Shown: positions 50,243-57,904 of the stretch, piece after piece | How positions within the stretch are numbered: position 1 is the first letter of the stretch | Layout of the letters: every line of letters begins with the position of its first letter | Made by a program: the position numbers and the translations under genes | Notes under the pieces: model-generated | Databases searched by the model: none | Told to the model about the DNA's origin: nothing | The model's input: only the letters and a program-made list of their open reading frames with translations | From: Lachnoclostridium edouardi | GTDB lineage: Bacteria > Bacillota > Clostridia > Lachnospirales > Lachnospiraceae | NCBI RefSeq assembly: GCF_900240245.1 | Contig: NZ_OESQ01000001.1 | Coordinates: 2,665,720-2,724,278 of the forward strand | Direction of reading: 5' to 3' | DNA: 58,559 nucleotides

Positions 50243-51667
50243 ATGAATATGAAACGCTTACTTTATATTGTGTTAGGGCCGGTTCTGTTTGCAATCTGTA
50301 CTTTTGCATTTCAGAATACCCTTTCGCTGGCAGGCGCAGAAGCAATCGGCGTATTAATTTGGATGATTTTCTGGTGGGTAACCCAGCCTGTAAACATAAC
50401 TGTTACAGCATTTGTGCCTATTATGGCAAACGCATTATTTAATATTATACCAATGGAAAGTGTAACCTCAAGATATTTTTCAGACAGTATTATTTTGATT
50501 TTTGGCTCCTGTCTGCTTACGATACCGTGGAAGTCCACTGGACTGGACCGCCGGATTGCTCTGAAGGTGCTTTCTATTGTGGGACCTACTATTAAGTCGC
50601 AGATTATTGTATGGCTTTTGGCAAGTATGCTGTTTTCCACTGTACTGCCAAATATTGCAGTAGTCGCCCTGTTTTGTCCCATTGCTGTGGCTATGTTAAA
50701 CGCAGCAGGATATGACGATATTTCAAAATCAGCTCCTGCAGTGCCGATTCTGCTTTGCATTGGATGGGGCGCCGGACTTGGCGGCGTAGGTTCTCCATTG
50801 GGAGGAGCTATGAACGTGGCCGCTATCTCTTTCCTTCAGGATTTAACAGGAAAAGAATTTATGTACATAGACTGGATTATCAGAATCCTTCCATTCTTCC
50901 TTGTATCTACAGTAGTTATGATGATGACAATGCTTTTTATGTACAGAGGAGCCGAGCCTTTAAACGGTACAAAAGATTATTTTGAACAAGAGCTGGAAAA
51001 ACTGGGCAGGATGAAGCTGGAAGAAAAGATTATAGGAACATTATTTGTGCTTGCTATGATCGGTGCGTTTACACGCCCTCTTTATGCCTCTGTTCTGCCA
51101 GGACTGGCGCCTGCATATGTGTTTGTAATCCTGGGCAGCCTTTCCTTCTTTATTTCAGTAGCAGCCAAACCTTTACTTACATGGGAAACAGCGCAGCAGG
51201 GCACTCTTTGGGGCATGATGATGCTTTTTGGAGGCGGATTAGCTTTAGGAGAGCTGGTTAATAAATCAGGAGCCGGCGCAGGAATTGCACAGCTGGTTCA
51301 GGGAATGAATATGGACGGAGGATTTTTGACAGTAGTTGTATTTGCAGTGTTTGCAATTCTGATTTCCGAAGCTACCAACTCTACTGTATCAGCGGCGGTA
51401 ACAATCCCTATTATTTTGTCCTTTACAACACAGATGGGATTAAACCCGGTTCCTTATTGGCTGTTAGGCATTATGGCTATGAACGCAGAGTTTTTACTTC
51501 CGGTCAGCGTCCGTGCCGTACCGGTTTCATATGGATTGGATGCTGGAGTGATGATGAAAAAAGGTTTCCCTATGCTGGTAATCAGATTCCTTGTAGTTTT
51601 GGCAGTGGGATATGTATGTATTAACTTCTGGCCGTATTTCAGCAATGTGTCCTATTTAAATTTCTAA
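50243..51667 (+). CDS. SLC13/DASS-type anion transporter
   Basis: This transporter of about 474 residues has 11-12 membrane segments. Two re-entrant signatures characteristic of DASS Na+/dicarboxylate carriers are seen: VLPNIAVVALFCPIAVA (about residues 135-151) and SEATNSTVSAAVTIPIIL near 380. ATG 50243 has AGGGAG six bases upstream; the ATG at 50228 lacks a site. It probably imports the organic anion used by the GRE, coupled to Na+. Members carry dicarboxylates, sulfate or sulfonates, so the substrate class is an acid and is not settled. It lies 28 bp after the GRE gene. Confidence 0.85.
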   Translation: MNMKRLLYIVLGPVLFAICTFAFQNTLSLAGAEAIGVLIWMIFWWVTQPVNITVTAFVPIMANALFNIIPMESVTSRYFSDSIILIFGSCLLTIPWKSTGLDRRIALKVLSIVGPTIKSQIIVWLLASMLFSTVLPNIAVVALFCPIAVAMLNAAGYDDISKSAPAVPILLCIGWGAGLGGVGSPLGGAMNVAAISFLQDLTGKEFMYIDWIIRILPFFLVSTVVMMMTMLFMYRGAEPLNGTKDYFEQELEKLGRMKLEEKIIGTLFVLAMIGAFTRPLYASVLPGLAPAYVFVILGSLSFFISVAAKPLLTWETAQQGTLWGMMMLFGGGLALGELVNKSGAGAGIAQLVQGMNMDGGFLTVVVFAVFAILISEATNSTVSAAVTIPIILSFTTQMGLNPVPYWLLGIMAMNAEFLLPVSVRAVPVSYGLDAGVMMKKGFPMLVIRFLVVLAVGYVCINFWPYFSNVSYLNF

Positions 51668-51760
51668 TATTTTCACATTTTAATATTTTCACAGGGTAAA
51701 TGTAGATTTACCTCTATAGCGTCAGTGTGCGGGGACAGCAGTACCCTCTGTGCACTGACG
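51665..51760 (+). promoter_or_regulatory. Repeat- and hairpin-rich leader of the aldehyde dehydrogenase
   Basis: TAATATTTTCACA occurs twice (51665-51677 and 51681-51693), the first copy starting on the transporter stop codon. GGTAAAT/ATTTACC (51695-51712) is a perfect 7-bp dyad. CGTCAGTG (51720-51727) pairs with CACTGACG (51753-51760) around a G-rich loop. No T run follows, so these look like operator or mRNA-processing signals that split the operon into two parts. Confidence 0.5.
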
Positions 51761-51808
51761 TTATCCATATTACAAACATAGATAAAAAAATAACAGGAGG
51801 ATTAAAAA

Positions 51809-53173
51809 ATGGGTACAGTACAGGAATTAGTTGCCAGATCAAAGGCAGCTCAGAAACAGTTTGAATTTGCAACCCAGGAACAGGCCGACGCGGCGGCTAA
51901 GGTGATCTGCAAGGTGGTTTATGATAATGCACAGATGTTAGTCGCTATGGCGGTTGAGGAGTCCCGCATGGGAAATGTAGAGGACAAGATTGCCAAATGC
52001 CGGAATAAATCTATGTTAATCTGGCAGAGCCTGAAGGGAAAGAAAACAGTGGGAGTGATTAATCGTCTAAAGGACCGCCGTATGCTGGAGATTGCAAAAC
52101 CTATGGGGGTTGTAGCGGCAATTATTCCTTCTACAAATCCTGTTGTTACGCCTATGGGAAATGCGGCCTCTGCTTTAAAAACGAGAAATTCCATTATTTT
52201 CGCCCCTCATCCCAGAGCAGTAAAATGTACAAAGCTGCTGGTGGAAATGTTTCAGCAGGAATTGGAAAAAATCGGCCTTCCAAAAGATCTTATATTAGGA
52301 TTAGAGCAGGTATCTGTGGAGGACAGCGGCGCCTTAATGAGCATGGCGGATGTGGTTGTAGCCACCGGAGGTCCTGGAATGGTTAAGGCAGCATATTCCA
52401 GTGGAAAGCCTTCTCTTGGAGTAGGGCAGGGAAATGTACAGTGTATTGTAGACCGGGATGCAGATTTAGGCCAGGCTGCAGAGAAAATTCTTATTGGCCG
52501 CAGCTTTGACAACGGTTTAATTTGTCTGGGAGAGCAGACTGCCTTTGTCCCAGAAGAAAAATTTACAGAATTTGTGGAGGAAATGAAAAAACACGGCGGT
52601 TATTATGTAGACGGCCCAGAGCAGGTGGCAAAGCTGAGAGAAGGACTTTTCCCAGGCGGCGGCCCCATTAGCAGAGATGTAGTAGGATTGACGGCAGCTC
52701 AGGTGGGAGCGTTGATGGGCTTTAATGTTCCTGAGGGAGCCAAAGCTATTGTTGTAAAAGCGGATGGAATAGGCAGAGCAGACCACCTTTGCAGGGAAAA
52801 GCTTTGTCCTGTAATTACAGTATACCCTTACAAGACATTTGAAGAAGGGGTGGCTATGATGGTGGAAAATTTAGAGTATGAAGGCAAGGGACACAGTATT
52901 GCAGTTCACTCTAATACTCCTGACCATGTAGAGTATGCGGCAATAGAGTGCTCTGTTTCCAGAGTGATTGTAAATCAGCCGGCAGGCACAACAGGAGGGG
53001 GAAGCCCTACTAATGGATTTACTCCTACTACTACGCTGGGCTGCGGCTCCTGGGGCAATAACAGCTTCAGCGGAAACTTTAATTACGAACATTTGATGAA
53101 TATTACGCGAGTAGGATATCCTTATGAAGAATCTTACCTTCCGGCCCCAGAACTTGTATGGCAGGAAGATTAA
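51809..53173 (+). CDS. CoA-acylating aldehyde dehydrogenase
   Basis: This is a 454-residue acylating aldehyde dehydrogenase. The catalytic cysteine is C239 in SFDNGLICLGEQ. IPSTNPVVTPMGNAASALKT (about 107-126) and the late LGCGSWGNNSFSGN near residue 423 are typical of the AdhE/succinate-semialdehyde/sulfoacetaldehyde branch rather than the EutE/PduP branch, which ends differently. It interconverts an aldehyde and its CoA thioester with NAD(P)H. The branch favours anionic aldehydes. AGGAGG precedes the ATG. It stands between the GRE/transporter genes and the SucCD-like pair, matching an aldehyde to acyl-CoA link in either direction. Confidence 0.88.
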   Translation: MGTVQELVARSKAAQKQFEFATQEQADAAAKVICKVVYDNAQMLVAMAVEESRMGNVEDKIAKCRNKSMLIWQSLKGKKTVGVINRLKDRRMLEIAKPMGVVAAIIPSTNPVVTPMGNAASALKTRNSIIFAPHPRAVKCTKLLVEMFQQELEKIGLPKDLILGLEQVSVEDSGALMSMADVVVATGGPGMVKAAYSSGKPSLGVGQGNVQCIVDRDADLGQAAEKILIGRSFDNGLICLGEQTAFVPEEKFTEFVEEMKKHGGYYVDGPEQVAKLREGLFPGGGPISRDVVGLTAAQVGALMGFNVPEGAKAIVVKADGIGRADHLCREKLCPVITVYPYKTFEEGVAMMVENLEYEGKGHSIAVHSNTPDHVEYAAIECSVSRVIVNQPAGTTGGGSPTNGFTPTTTLGCGSWGNNSFSGNFNYEHLMNITRVGYPYEESYLPAPELVWQED

Positions 53174-53194
53174 AAATAAGAGAGGAGCGGACTT

Positions 53195-54328
53195 ATGGAT
53201 TATTTGGAAATAGAGGGAAAAGCGCAGCTGAAACGTTTTGGGATTCCTGTAAATGAAAGCGTTCTTTTAACGGGAGACGAAATCCCGGACAGCATTACAT
53301 ATCCTTGTGTGCTGAAAGGACAGATCCTTTCTGGAAAACGAGGAAAGGCGGGAGCAGTCCGCGTTGTAAAATCCAGGGAAGAGCTGGAGGAAGCCAAAAA
53401 GATTATTGAGAAAATTACTATTAACGGCAGAAAAATGGAAGGCGTAATTGCCTGCGGCTTTCTGCCTATAGCAGAAGAGTATTATATAGGAATGACTTTG
53501 GATGTAAAAAACAGGGCCATGCTTATGCTGTTCACTCCTTATGGAGGGATGGAAATTGAAGAGCTGGCGGCAACTGCGCCGGAAAAGCTGATGAGATTTG
53601 ACTGTACCTTAGGATTTAACAGAGAAAATTTTATAAAAGAAGCGGCTGTTTTTCATCTTCCGGAGGAACGTATAGAAAAAGTGGCAGATATCGGAGAGAA
53701 GTTATGCCATGCCTGCTTTCAACTGGACGCTACAACTATTGAAATTAACCCTTTGGCAGTGTTAAAGGACGGAAGTGTGCTGGCTATTGACTCTAAGCTG
53801 GTAATTGATGACAACAGTCTTTGCCGCCAGGGAGATTACACCATACTTCCCCGGTCAGCGCAGAAAAAATCGCCTGAGGAGGAAGACGCTGCAGCTCACG
53901 ATCTGACATACGTGGAGCTGGATGCTGAGGGCGATATTGGAACTATGGCAGGAGGCGCCGGAATCGGCATGGCCACAATGGATACGATCCGCCATTACGG
54001 CGGCAGAGTAAACAATTTCCTGGATCTGGGCGGCGGAGTAACTGCGGAAAAAACATATCAGGCTATGCGGATTTTACTTCAGAATAAATCTACAAACTAC
54101 ATACTTGTAAATGTATTCGGCGGTATTAATAACTGCGCGGACATGGCTGAGGGAATTGCCAGAGCATATAAGGAGCTTGGAATTAAAAAGACAGTTGTAG
54201 TAAAAAGCAGAGGTTTTAACCAGGAACAGGGGTGGGCGATTTATGATGAGCTGGGATTTCCTCAGACTAAGTACGGCACCACGGACCAGGCGGTTCAGAC
54301 ATTGCTGAAAATAAAGGGGGAACAGTAA
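53195..54328 (+). CDS. Succinyl-CoA synthetase-like ADP-forming ligase, beta subunit
   Basis: This 377-residue protein has the SucC layout. An ATP-grasp N-terminal half (YPCVLKGQILSGKRGKAGAV near 45; ATTIEINPLAVL near 188) is followed by a ligase CoA domain with FLDLGGGVTAEKTYQAM and NVFGGINNCADMAEGI. With the alpha subunit it couples acyl-CoA hydrolysis to ATP formation or the reverse. Its place inside a GRE operon argues for a dedicated acid such as sulfoacetate, acetate or a related short acid, rather than the TCA cycle. GAGAGGAG precedes the ATG. One base separates it from the alpha gene. Confidence 0.88.
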   Translation: MDYLEIEGKAQLKRFGIPVNESVLLTGDEIPDSITYPCVLKGQILSGKRGKAGAVRVVKSREELEEAKKIIEKITINGRKMEGVIACGFLPIAEEYYIGMTLDVKNRAMLMLFTPYGGMEIEELAATAPEKLMRFDCTLGFNRENFIKEAAVFHLPEERIEKVADIGEKLCHACFQLDATTIEINPLAVLKDGSVLAIDSKLVIDDNSLCRQGDYTILPRSAQKKSPEEEDAAAHDLTYVELDAEGDIGTMAGGAGIGMATMDTIRHYGGRVNNFLDLGGGVTAEKTYQAMRILLQNKSTNYILVNVFGGINNCADMAEGIARAYKELGIKKTVVVKSRGFNQEQGWAIYDELGFPQTKYGTTDQAVQTLLKIKGEQ

Positions 54329-54329
54329 T

Positions 54330-55247
54330 ATGAGCATTCTCATTAATCAAGATACATCTATATTAATGATCGGCATCACAGGAAAGCAGGGACGTATTCA
54401 CTGTAAACGTACCCTGGAGAGCGGAGCGAAGCTCCTTGCCGGCGTGGCGCCGGGAAAAGGGGGCCAGGAGGTAGAAGGAGTCCCGGTATTTGAAACTGTG
54501 GCAGAGGCCAGAGAAAAATTTCCTCAGATTCAGTCCGCTCTTTTGCTGGTGCCGCCTAAATTTGTAAAGGATGCTGCGTTGCAGGCTCTCCGTGAAGGAA
54601 TTAAACTGCTTGTTATTGTAACAGAATTTGTGCCTGTATTAGACGCTCTGGAGGTAGTAAACGAGGCAAAGGCATTGGGAGCCCGTGTTGTGGGGCCAAA
54701 TACAATCGGCGTGATTTCCCCCGGAAAATCTAAGCTGGGCATTATGCCGGACTATATTTACGGAAAAGGCCATATTGGCATTATTTCCAGAAGCGGCACC
54801 CTTACACATGAAACTGCTTCTAATTTGACCTTTAAAGGCTTTGGACTTTCTACCTGCGTAGGTATCGGCGGGGACTCTGTAATCGGTATGAATCATGGAG
54901 ACGTGCTGGAGCTGTTTGCCCGGGACGACGAGACGGACGCTATTGTTATGATAGGAGAAATCGGCGGCACAAGCGAGGAGATGGCGGCGGCAAAGATTAA
55001 AGAGCTGGACCTGAAAAAGCCTGTTTATGCATATATTGCAGGGATGTACGCCCCGGAAAATAAAAGGATGGGTCATGCGGGAGCTATTGTAAGCGGAGGC
55101 ATGGGAACTGTAAAGTCTAAGGTTGCAGCCTTGGAGGCAGCCGGCGTTACCGTTTGCCCTACACTTGGCAAGATTGTAGAATATATAGAAGAATACAATA
55201 TAAAAACAGGCGGCCGATTAAAAACCTTAGAACCTCAGGCAGACTAA
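54330..55247 (+). CDS. Succinyl-CoA synthetase-like ADP-forming ligase, alpha subunit
   Basis: This 305-residue protein has the SucD layout. The CoA-binding domain has GITGKQGRIHCKRTLESGAK (15-34), and GIISRSGTLTHETASNL (150-166) and CVGIGGDSVIGMNHGD follow. The phosphohistidine is H249 in KRMGHAGAIVSGG. The usual GPNCPG loop reads GPNTIG here, a change near the CoA site that may reflect a different acid. It forms a heteromer with the beta subunit encoded just upstream. All catalytic elements are present. Confidence 0.88.
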   Translation: MSILINQDTSILMIGITGKQGRIHCKRTLESGAKLLAGVAPGKGGQEVEGVPVFETVAEAREKFPQIQSALLLVPPKFVKDAALQALREGIKLLVIVTEFVPVLDALEVVNEAKALGARVVGPNTIGVISPGKSKLGIMPDYIYGKGHIGIISRSGTLTHETASNLTFKGFGLSTCVGIGGDSVIGMNHGDVLELFARDDETDAIVMIGEIGGTSEEMAAAKIKELDLKKPVYAYIAGMYAPENKRMGHAGAIVSGGMGTVKSKVAALEAAGVTVCPTLGKIVEYIEEYNIKTGGRLKTLEPQAD

Positions 55248-55284
55248 AAGTTGTTTTTGAACATACCAAAAAAGGAGCAGAAAA

Positions 55285-56430
55285 ATGAAAGATTTTAGTT
55301 TTAGAATACCCCAGAATATTGAATTTGGTGTGGGAAGTTTAAAGAAGCTTCCTAAAATCCTGGAGGAGGCAGGTTCCGACCATGTATTTCTGGTGTCAGA
55401 TCACGGGCTGGAAAGCATCGGCGTTGTAAAAAAAATTCAGGATATTATTGAAAACAGCGGAATTAAATGTACATCATATTTGGAGGTTATTCCAAATCCT
55501 ACAGTAGAAATTGTAAATGAGGCTGCTGCTCTTTATAAAGAATGCGGGGCCACCAGCCTTGTTGCTTTAGGCGGCGGAAGCCCTATGGATGTGGCAAAAG
55601 CTGTAGGCGTACTAGTAAACTATGGGGGAAAAATTACAGATTATGAGGGACTTTATAAGGTTCCAGGTCCAATTGTGCCTATGATCGCCATTCCTACTAC
55701 AGCCGGAACAGGAAGCGAGGTAACCGCCTCTTCTGTTATTACAGATGAATCCAGAAATTATAAATTGTCTGTTATCAGCTATGAAATTATTCCTAAATAT
55801 GCAGTGCTGGACCCTGAGCTGATTATGACAGCGCCGGCCTCCATTGCCGCTTCCTGCGGAATCGACGCTTTAATTCATGCTATGGAGGCATATGTTTCCA
55901 CAATGGCCACGCCGTTTTCAGATGCAATGGCTGAAAAGGCCATGGAGCTGATTGGAGGAAATATCCGCCGTTTTGTAGCTAACAGAAAAGATGAGGAAGC
56001 TGCCTGCGCTATGATGGCAGGCTGCAATTTTGCAGGAATTGCATTTGCCTGGGCAAAGCTTGGAAACGTTCATGCCATGAGCCATCCTGTCAGCGCATAT
56101 TTCCATGTTCCTCACGGCGTGGCAAACGCAGTACTTCTGCCTACAGTTGTAGAATATAATGCTTTGGCTGACAATGGCCGTTATGAAGTTATGTACAGCT
56201 ATATTTGCGGCAAAAAGCCGGCCGGGGAATTTAAGCCGGAAATGCTTTTGGAGGCAGTAAAGGAGCTGAACGCTCAGCTGGGAATCCCTAAATCGCTTTC
56301 AGAGGTCGGGGTGACAGAGGATAAAATTCCTCAAATGGCAGAGGACGCTATGAAAAGCGCCAATGTGCTGGCAAACCCAAGGCAGACAACTGTAAAGGAT
56401 ATGATTGAGCTTTACAAAAAAGCATTTTAA
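55285..56430 (+). CDS. Iron-containing alcohol dehydrogenase of the GRE operon
   Basis: This 381-residue group III dehydrogenase has GGGSPMDVAKAVGVLV (about 93-108) for NAD binding. Metal-site segments are SCGIDALIHAMEAYVS and GNVHAMSHPVSAYFHVPHG, and TAGTGSEVTASSVITD is also family-typical. It resembles sulfoacetaldehyde reductases and 1,3-propanediol-type dehydrogenases. In the cluster it would either reduce the GRE product aldehyde to an alcohol to recycle NADH, or reduce sulfoacetaldehyde to isethionate ahead of the GRE. AAAGGAG precedes the ATG. It is the last gene of the operon. Confidence 0.9.
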   Translation: MKDFSFRIPQNIEFGVGSLKKLPKILEEAGSDHVFLVSDHGLESIGVVKKIQDIIENSGIKCTSYLEVIPNPTVEIVNEAAALYKECGATSLVALGGGSPMDVAKAVGVLVNYGGKITDYEGLYKVPGPIVPMIAIPTTAGTGSEVTASSVITDESRNYKLSVISYEIIPKYAVLDPELIMTAPASIAASCGIDALIHAMEAYVSTMATPFSDAMAEKAMELIGGNIRRFVANRKDEEAACAMMAGCNFAGIAFAWAKLGNVHAMSHPVSAYFHVPHGVANAVLLPTVVEYNALADNGRYEVMYSYICGKKPAGEFKPEMLLEAVKELNAQLGIPKSLSEVGVTEDKIPQMAEDAMKSANVLANPRQTTVKDMIELYKKAF

Positions 56431-56534
56431 TTTAAAAAATTAGTGGTATAATCACAGTATGAGAATAAGCAGATAAGGCTTAGAAAATACTGGGGCTGGT
56501 ATTTTTCAACGCATATTCCGGAAAGGGAAAATGT

Positions 56535-56834
56535 ATGTTAGATGAAATGTTGATTTATGAAATATTGTCTGTGGTGGAAGAAATTCCAGAAGGGCAGGTT
56601 GCCACCTACGGGCAGATTGCAAAGCTTATCGGCAGGGATAAAAATGCAAGACTTGTGGGAAAGGTGCTGAGTATGTCCCAGTTTTATGGGCAGTATCCCT
56701 GCCACAGGGTTGTAAATCACTGCGGCAGGCTTGTGCCTGGCTGGCATGAGCAAAGCTTTCTCCTTTGCCAGGAAGGAGTAGTTTTAAAAAGTAATCATCA
56801 CGTAGATCTGAGAAAATACCAGTGGAATTGCTGA
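56535..56834 (+). CDS. MGMT-family DNA-binding domain protein with intact PCHR motif
   Basis: This 99-residue protein consists only of the alkyltransferase C-terminal domain. EIPEGQVATYGQIAKLIG (16-33) is the helix-turn-helix, and YPCHRVVNHCG (about 54-64) holds the methyl-acceptor cysteine. Atl proteins of similar size have tryptophan in place of this cysteine, so this one may really transfer alkyl groups. It lacks the N-terminal ribonuclease-H-like domain. It is followed 23 bp after its stop by a full-length MGMT gene. Its own start has only a weak AAAGGG site. Confidence 0.8.
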   Translation: MLDEMLIYEILSVVEEIPEGQVATYGQIAKLIGRDKNARLVGKVLSMSQFYGQYPCHRVVNHCGRLVPGWHEQSFLLCQEGVVLKSNHHVDLRKYQWNC

Positions 56835-56857
56835 ATCAAAAAAGGAGGCAGGAGAAA

Positions 56858-57385
56858 ATGATATATACTATGGAATATGAATCCCCTGTAGGACGTCTTT
56901 TTATTGGAGAAAAAAACGGGGCCTTAACAGGTCTTTGGATAGAAGGACAAAAATATTTTCTGGGCGCTCATAAAAATGAGCAAATGGAAGAAGGTCAGAC
57001 TCCGATTTTGATTCAGACAAAAAAATGGTTGGACAGTTATTTTGGCGGAGAAAAACCATCCATCACTCAGCTGAAGCTTTCCCCAGAGGGCAGTGAATTC
57101 CGCAGGGAAATATGGAAAATTCTATGTGAAATTCCTTATGGAAAGGTAATTACCTATGGGGAAATATCGCGTAAATATGCTGCCAGCCAAGGGCTTTCCA
57201 CTATGTCGGCCCAGGCTGTAGGCGGAGCTGTAGGACATAATCCAATATCTATTATTATTCCCTGCCACAGAGTAGTGGGAACAGGGGGCAGTTTAACAGG
57301 ATATGCCGGAGGTATTGATAAAAAGATTCAACTGCTGATCCATGAAGGGGTAAATATGGAAGGACTGTTTATGCCTAAGGGCTGA
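56858..57385 (+). CDS. ogt: Methylated-DNA--protein-cysteine methyltransferase
   Basis: This protein of about 175 residues has both MGMT domains. The N-terminal part begins YTMEYESPVGRLFIGEKNG. The C-terminal domain has EIPYGKVITYGEIS, NPISIIIPCHRVVGTGG with the acceptor cysteine, and GYAGGIDKKIQLL. It removes methyl groups from O6-methylguanine in a single-turnover suicide reaction. AAAGGAGG lies before ATG 56858; an in-frame ATG 36 bases upstream would overlap the previous gene. With the preceding short homologue it makes a tandem repair pair. Confidence 0.93.
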   Translation: MIYTMEYESPVGRLFIGEKNGALTGLWIEGQKYFLGAHKNEQMEEGQTPILIQTKKWLDSYFGGEKPSITQLKLSPEGSEFRREIWKILCEIPYGKVITYGEISRKYAASQGLSTMSAQAVGGAVGHNPISIIIPCHRVVGTGGSLTGYAGGIDKKIQLLIHEGVNMEGLFMPKG

Positions 57386-57422
57386 TAAATAGAAAAATTC
57401 TAAAGAAAGAAGGATGGGAATT

Positions 57423-57782
57423 ATGAATAAGGATGTACTAGAGTTTGCTGTTAAAAAAACCGGCGAATTAATCGCCTCTCCTACATGCAGCAGCGAGACA
57501 AAACAGTCAGCTGAAAAATGGCTGGCCGCTGTGGGAACAGAAAAGGAGGCAGAGGAAACCATTCAATATGTAAAAGAGCTGGAAGCAGACATTATGCCAA
57601 TTGATAACTTAATCGGCTTTGCAGAATCTGACGGCGGCGCCCAGTATTTTGGAGCAGAAACCGCAAAAAATATTGCAGCTCACGGCAGAGAAATCAAGGC
57701 AGCAGGGGCAAAATACTGCGACTGCCCAGCCTGCGCAGCAGTAGAAGCAATCCTGGAGAAAAAGGAAGAGCTTTTGAAGTAA
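57423..57782 (+). CDS. Conserved small protein with C-terminal CDCPAC motif
   Basis: This helical protein of about 119 residues has VLEFAVKKTGELIASPTCSS at the start, an acidic middle and KYCDCPACAAVEAILEKKEE at the end. The CxCxxC cysteines could bind a metal or Fe-S cluster. Similar proteins in Lachnospiraceae carry, as I recall, a doubtful Hsp90-type name; nothing here resembles Hsp90. AAGGATGG precedes the ATG at 57423. A terminator follows. Function unknown. Confidence 0.7.
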   Translation: MNKDVLEFAVKKTGELIASPTCSSETKQSAEKWLAAVGTEKEAEETIQYVKELEADIMPIDNLIGFAESDGGAQYFGAETAKNIAAHGREIKAAGAKYCDCPACAAVEAILEKKEELLK

Positions 57783-57803
57783 GAAAAAACCATACTATGT
57801 GAG

Positions 57804-57835
57804 GGCGAAAGCACTTGTTGCTTTCGCTCTTTTAT
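57804..57835 (+). terminator. Terminator after the small CDCPAC protein
   Basis: GGCGAAAGC (57804-57812) pairs with GCTTTCGCT (57820-57828), followed by CTTTTATT. It closes the MGMT gene set before the IS200 copy. Confidence 0.78.
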
Positions 57836-57904
57836 TGTTAGGGCAAAGCCCTGTTTACCATTGTGGAGTTTTTCGTTGATCCGAAAAACGGAACTTTGGA
57901 AAAC

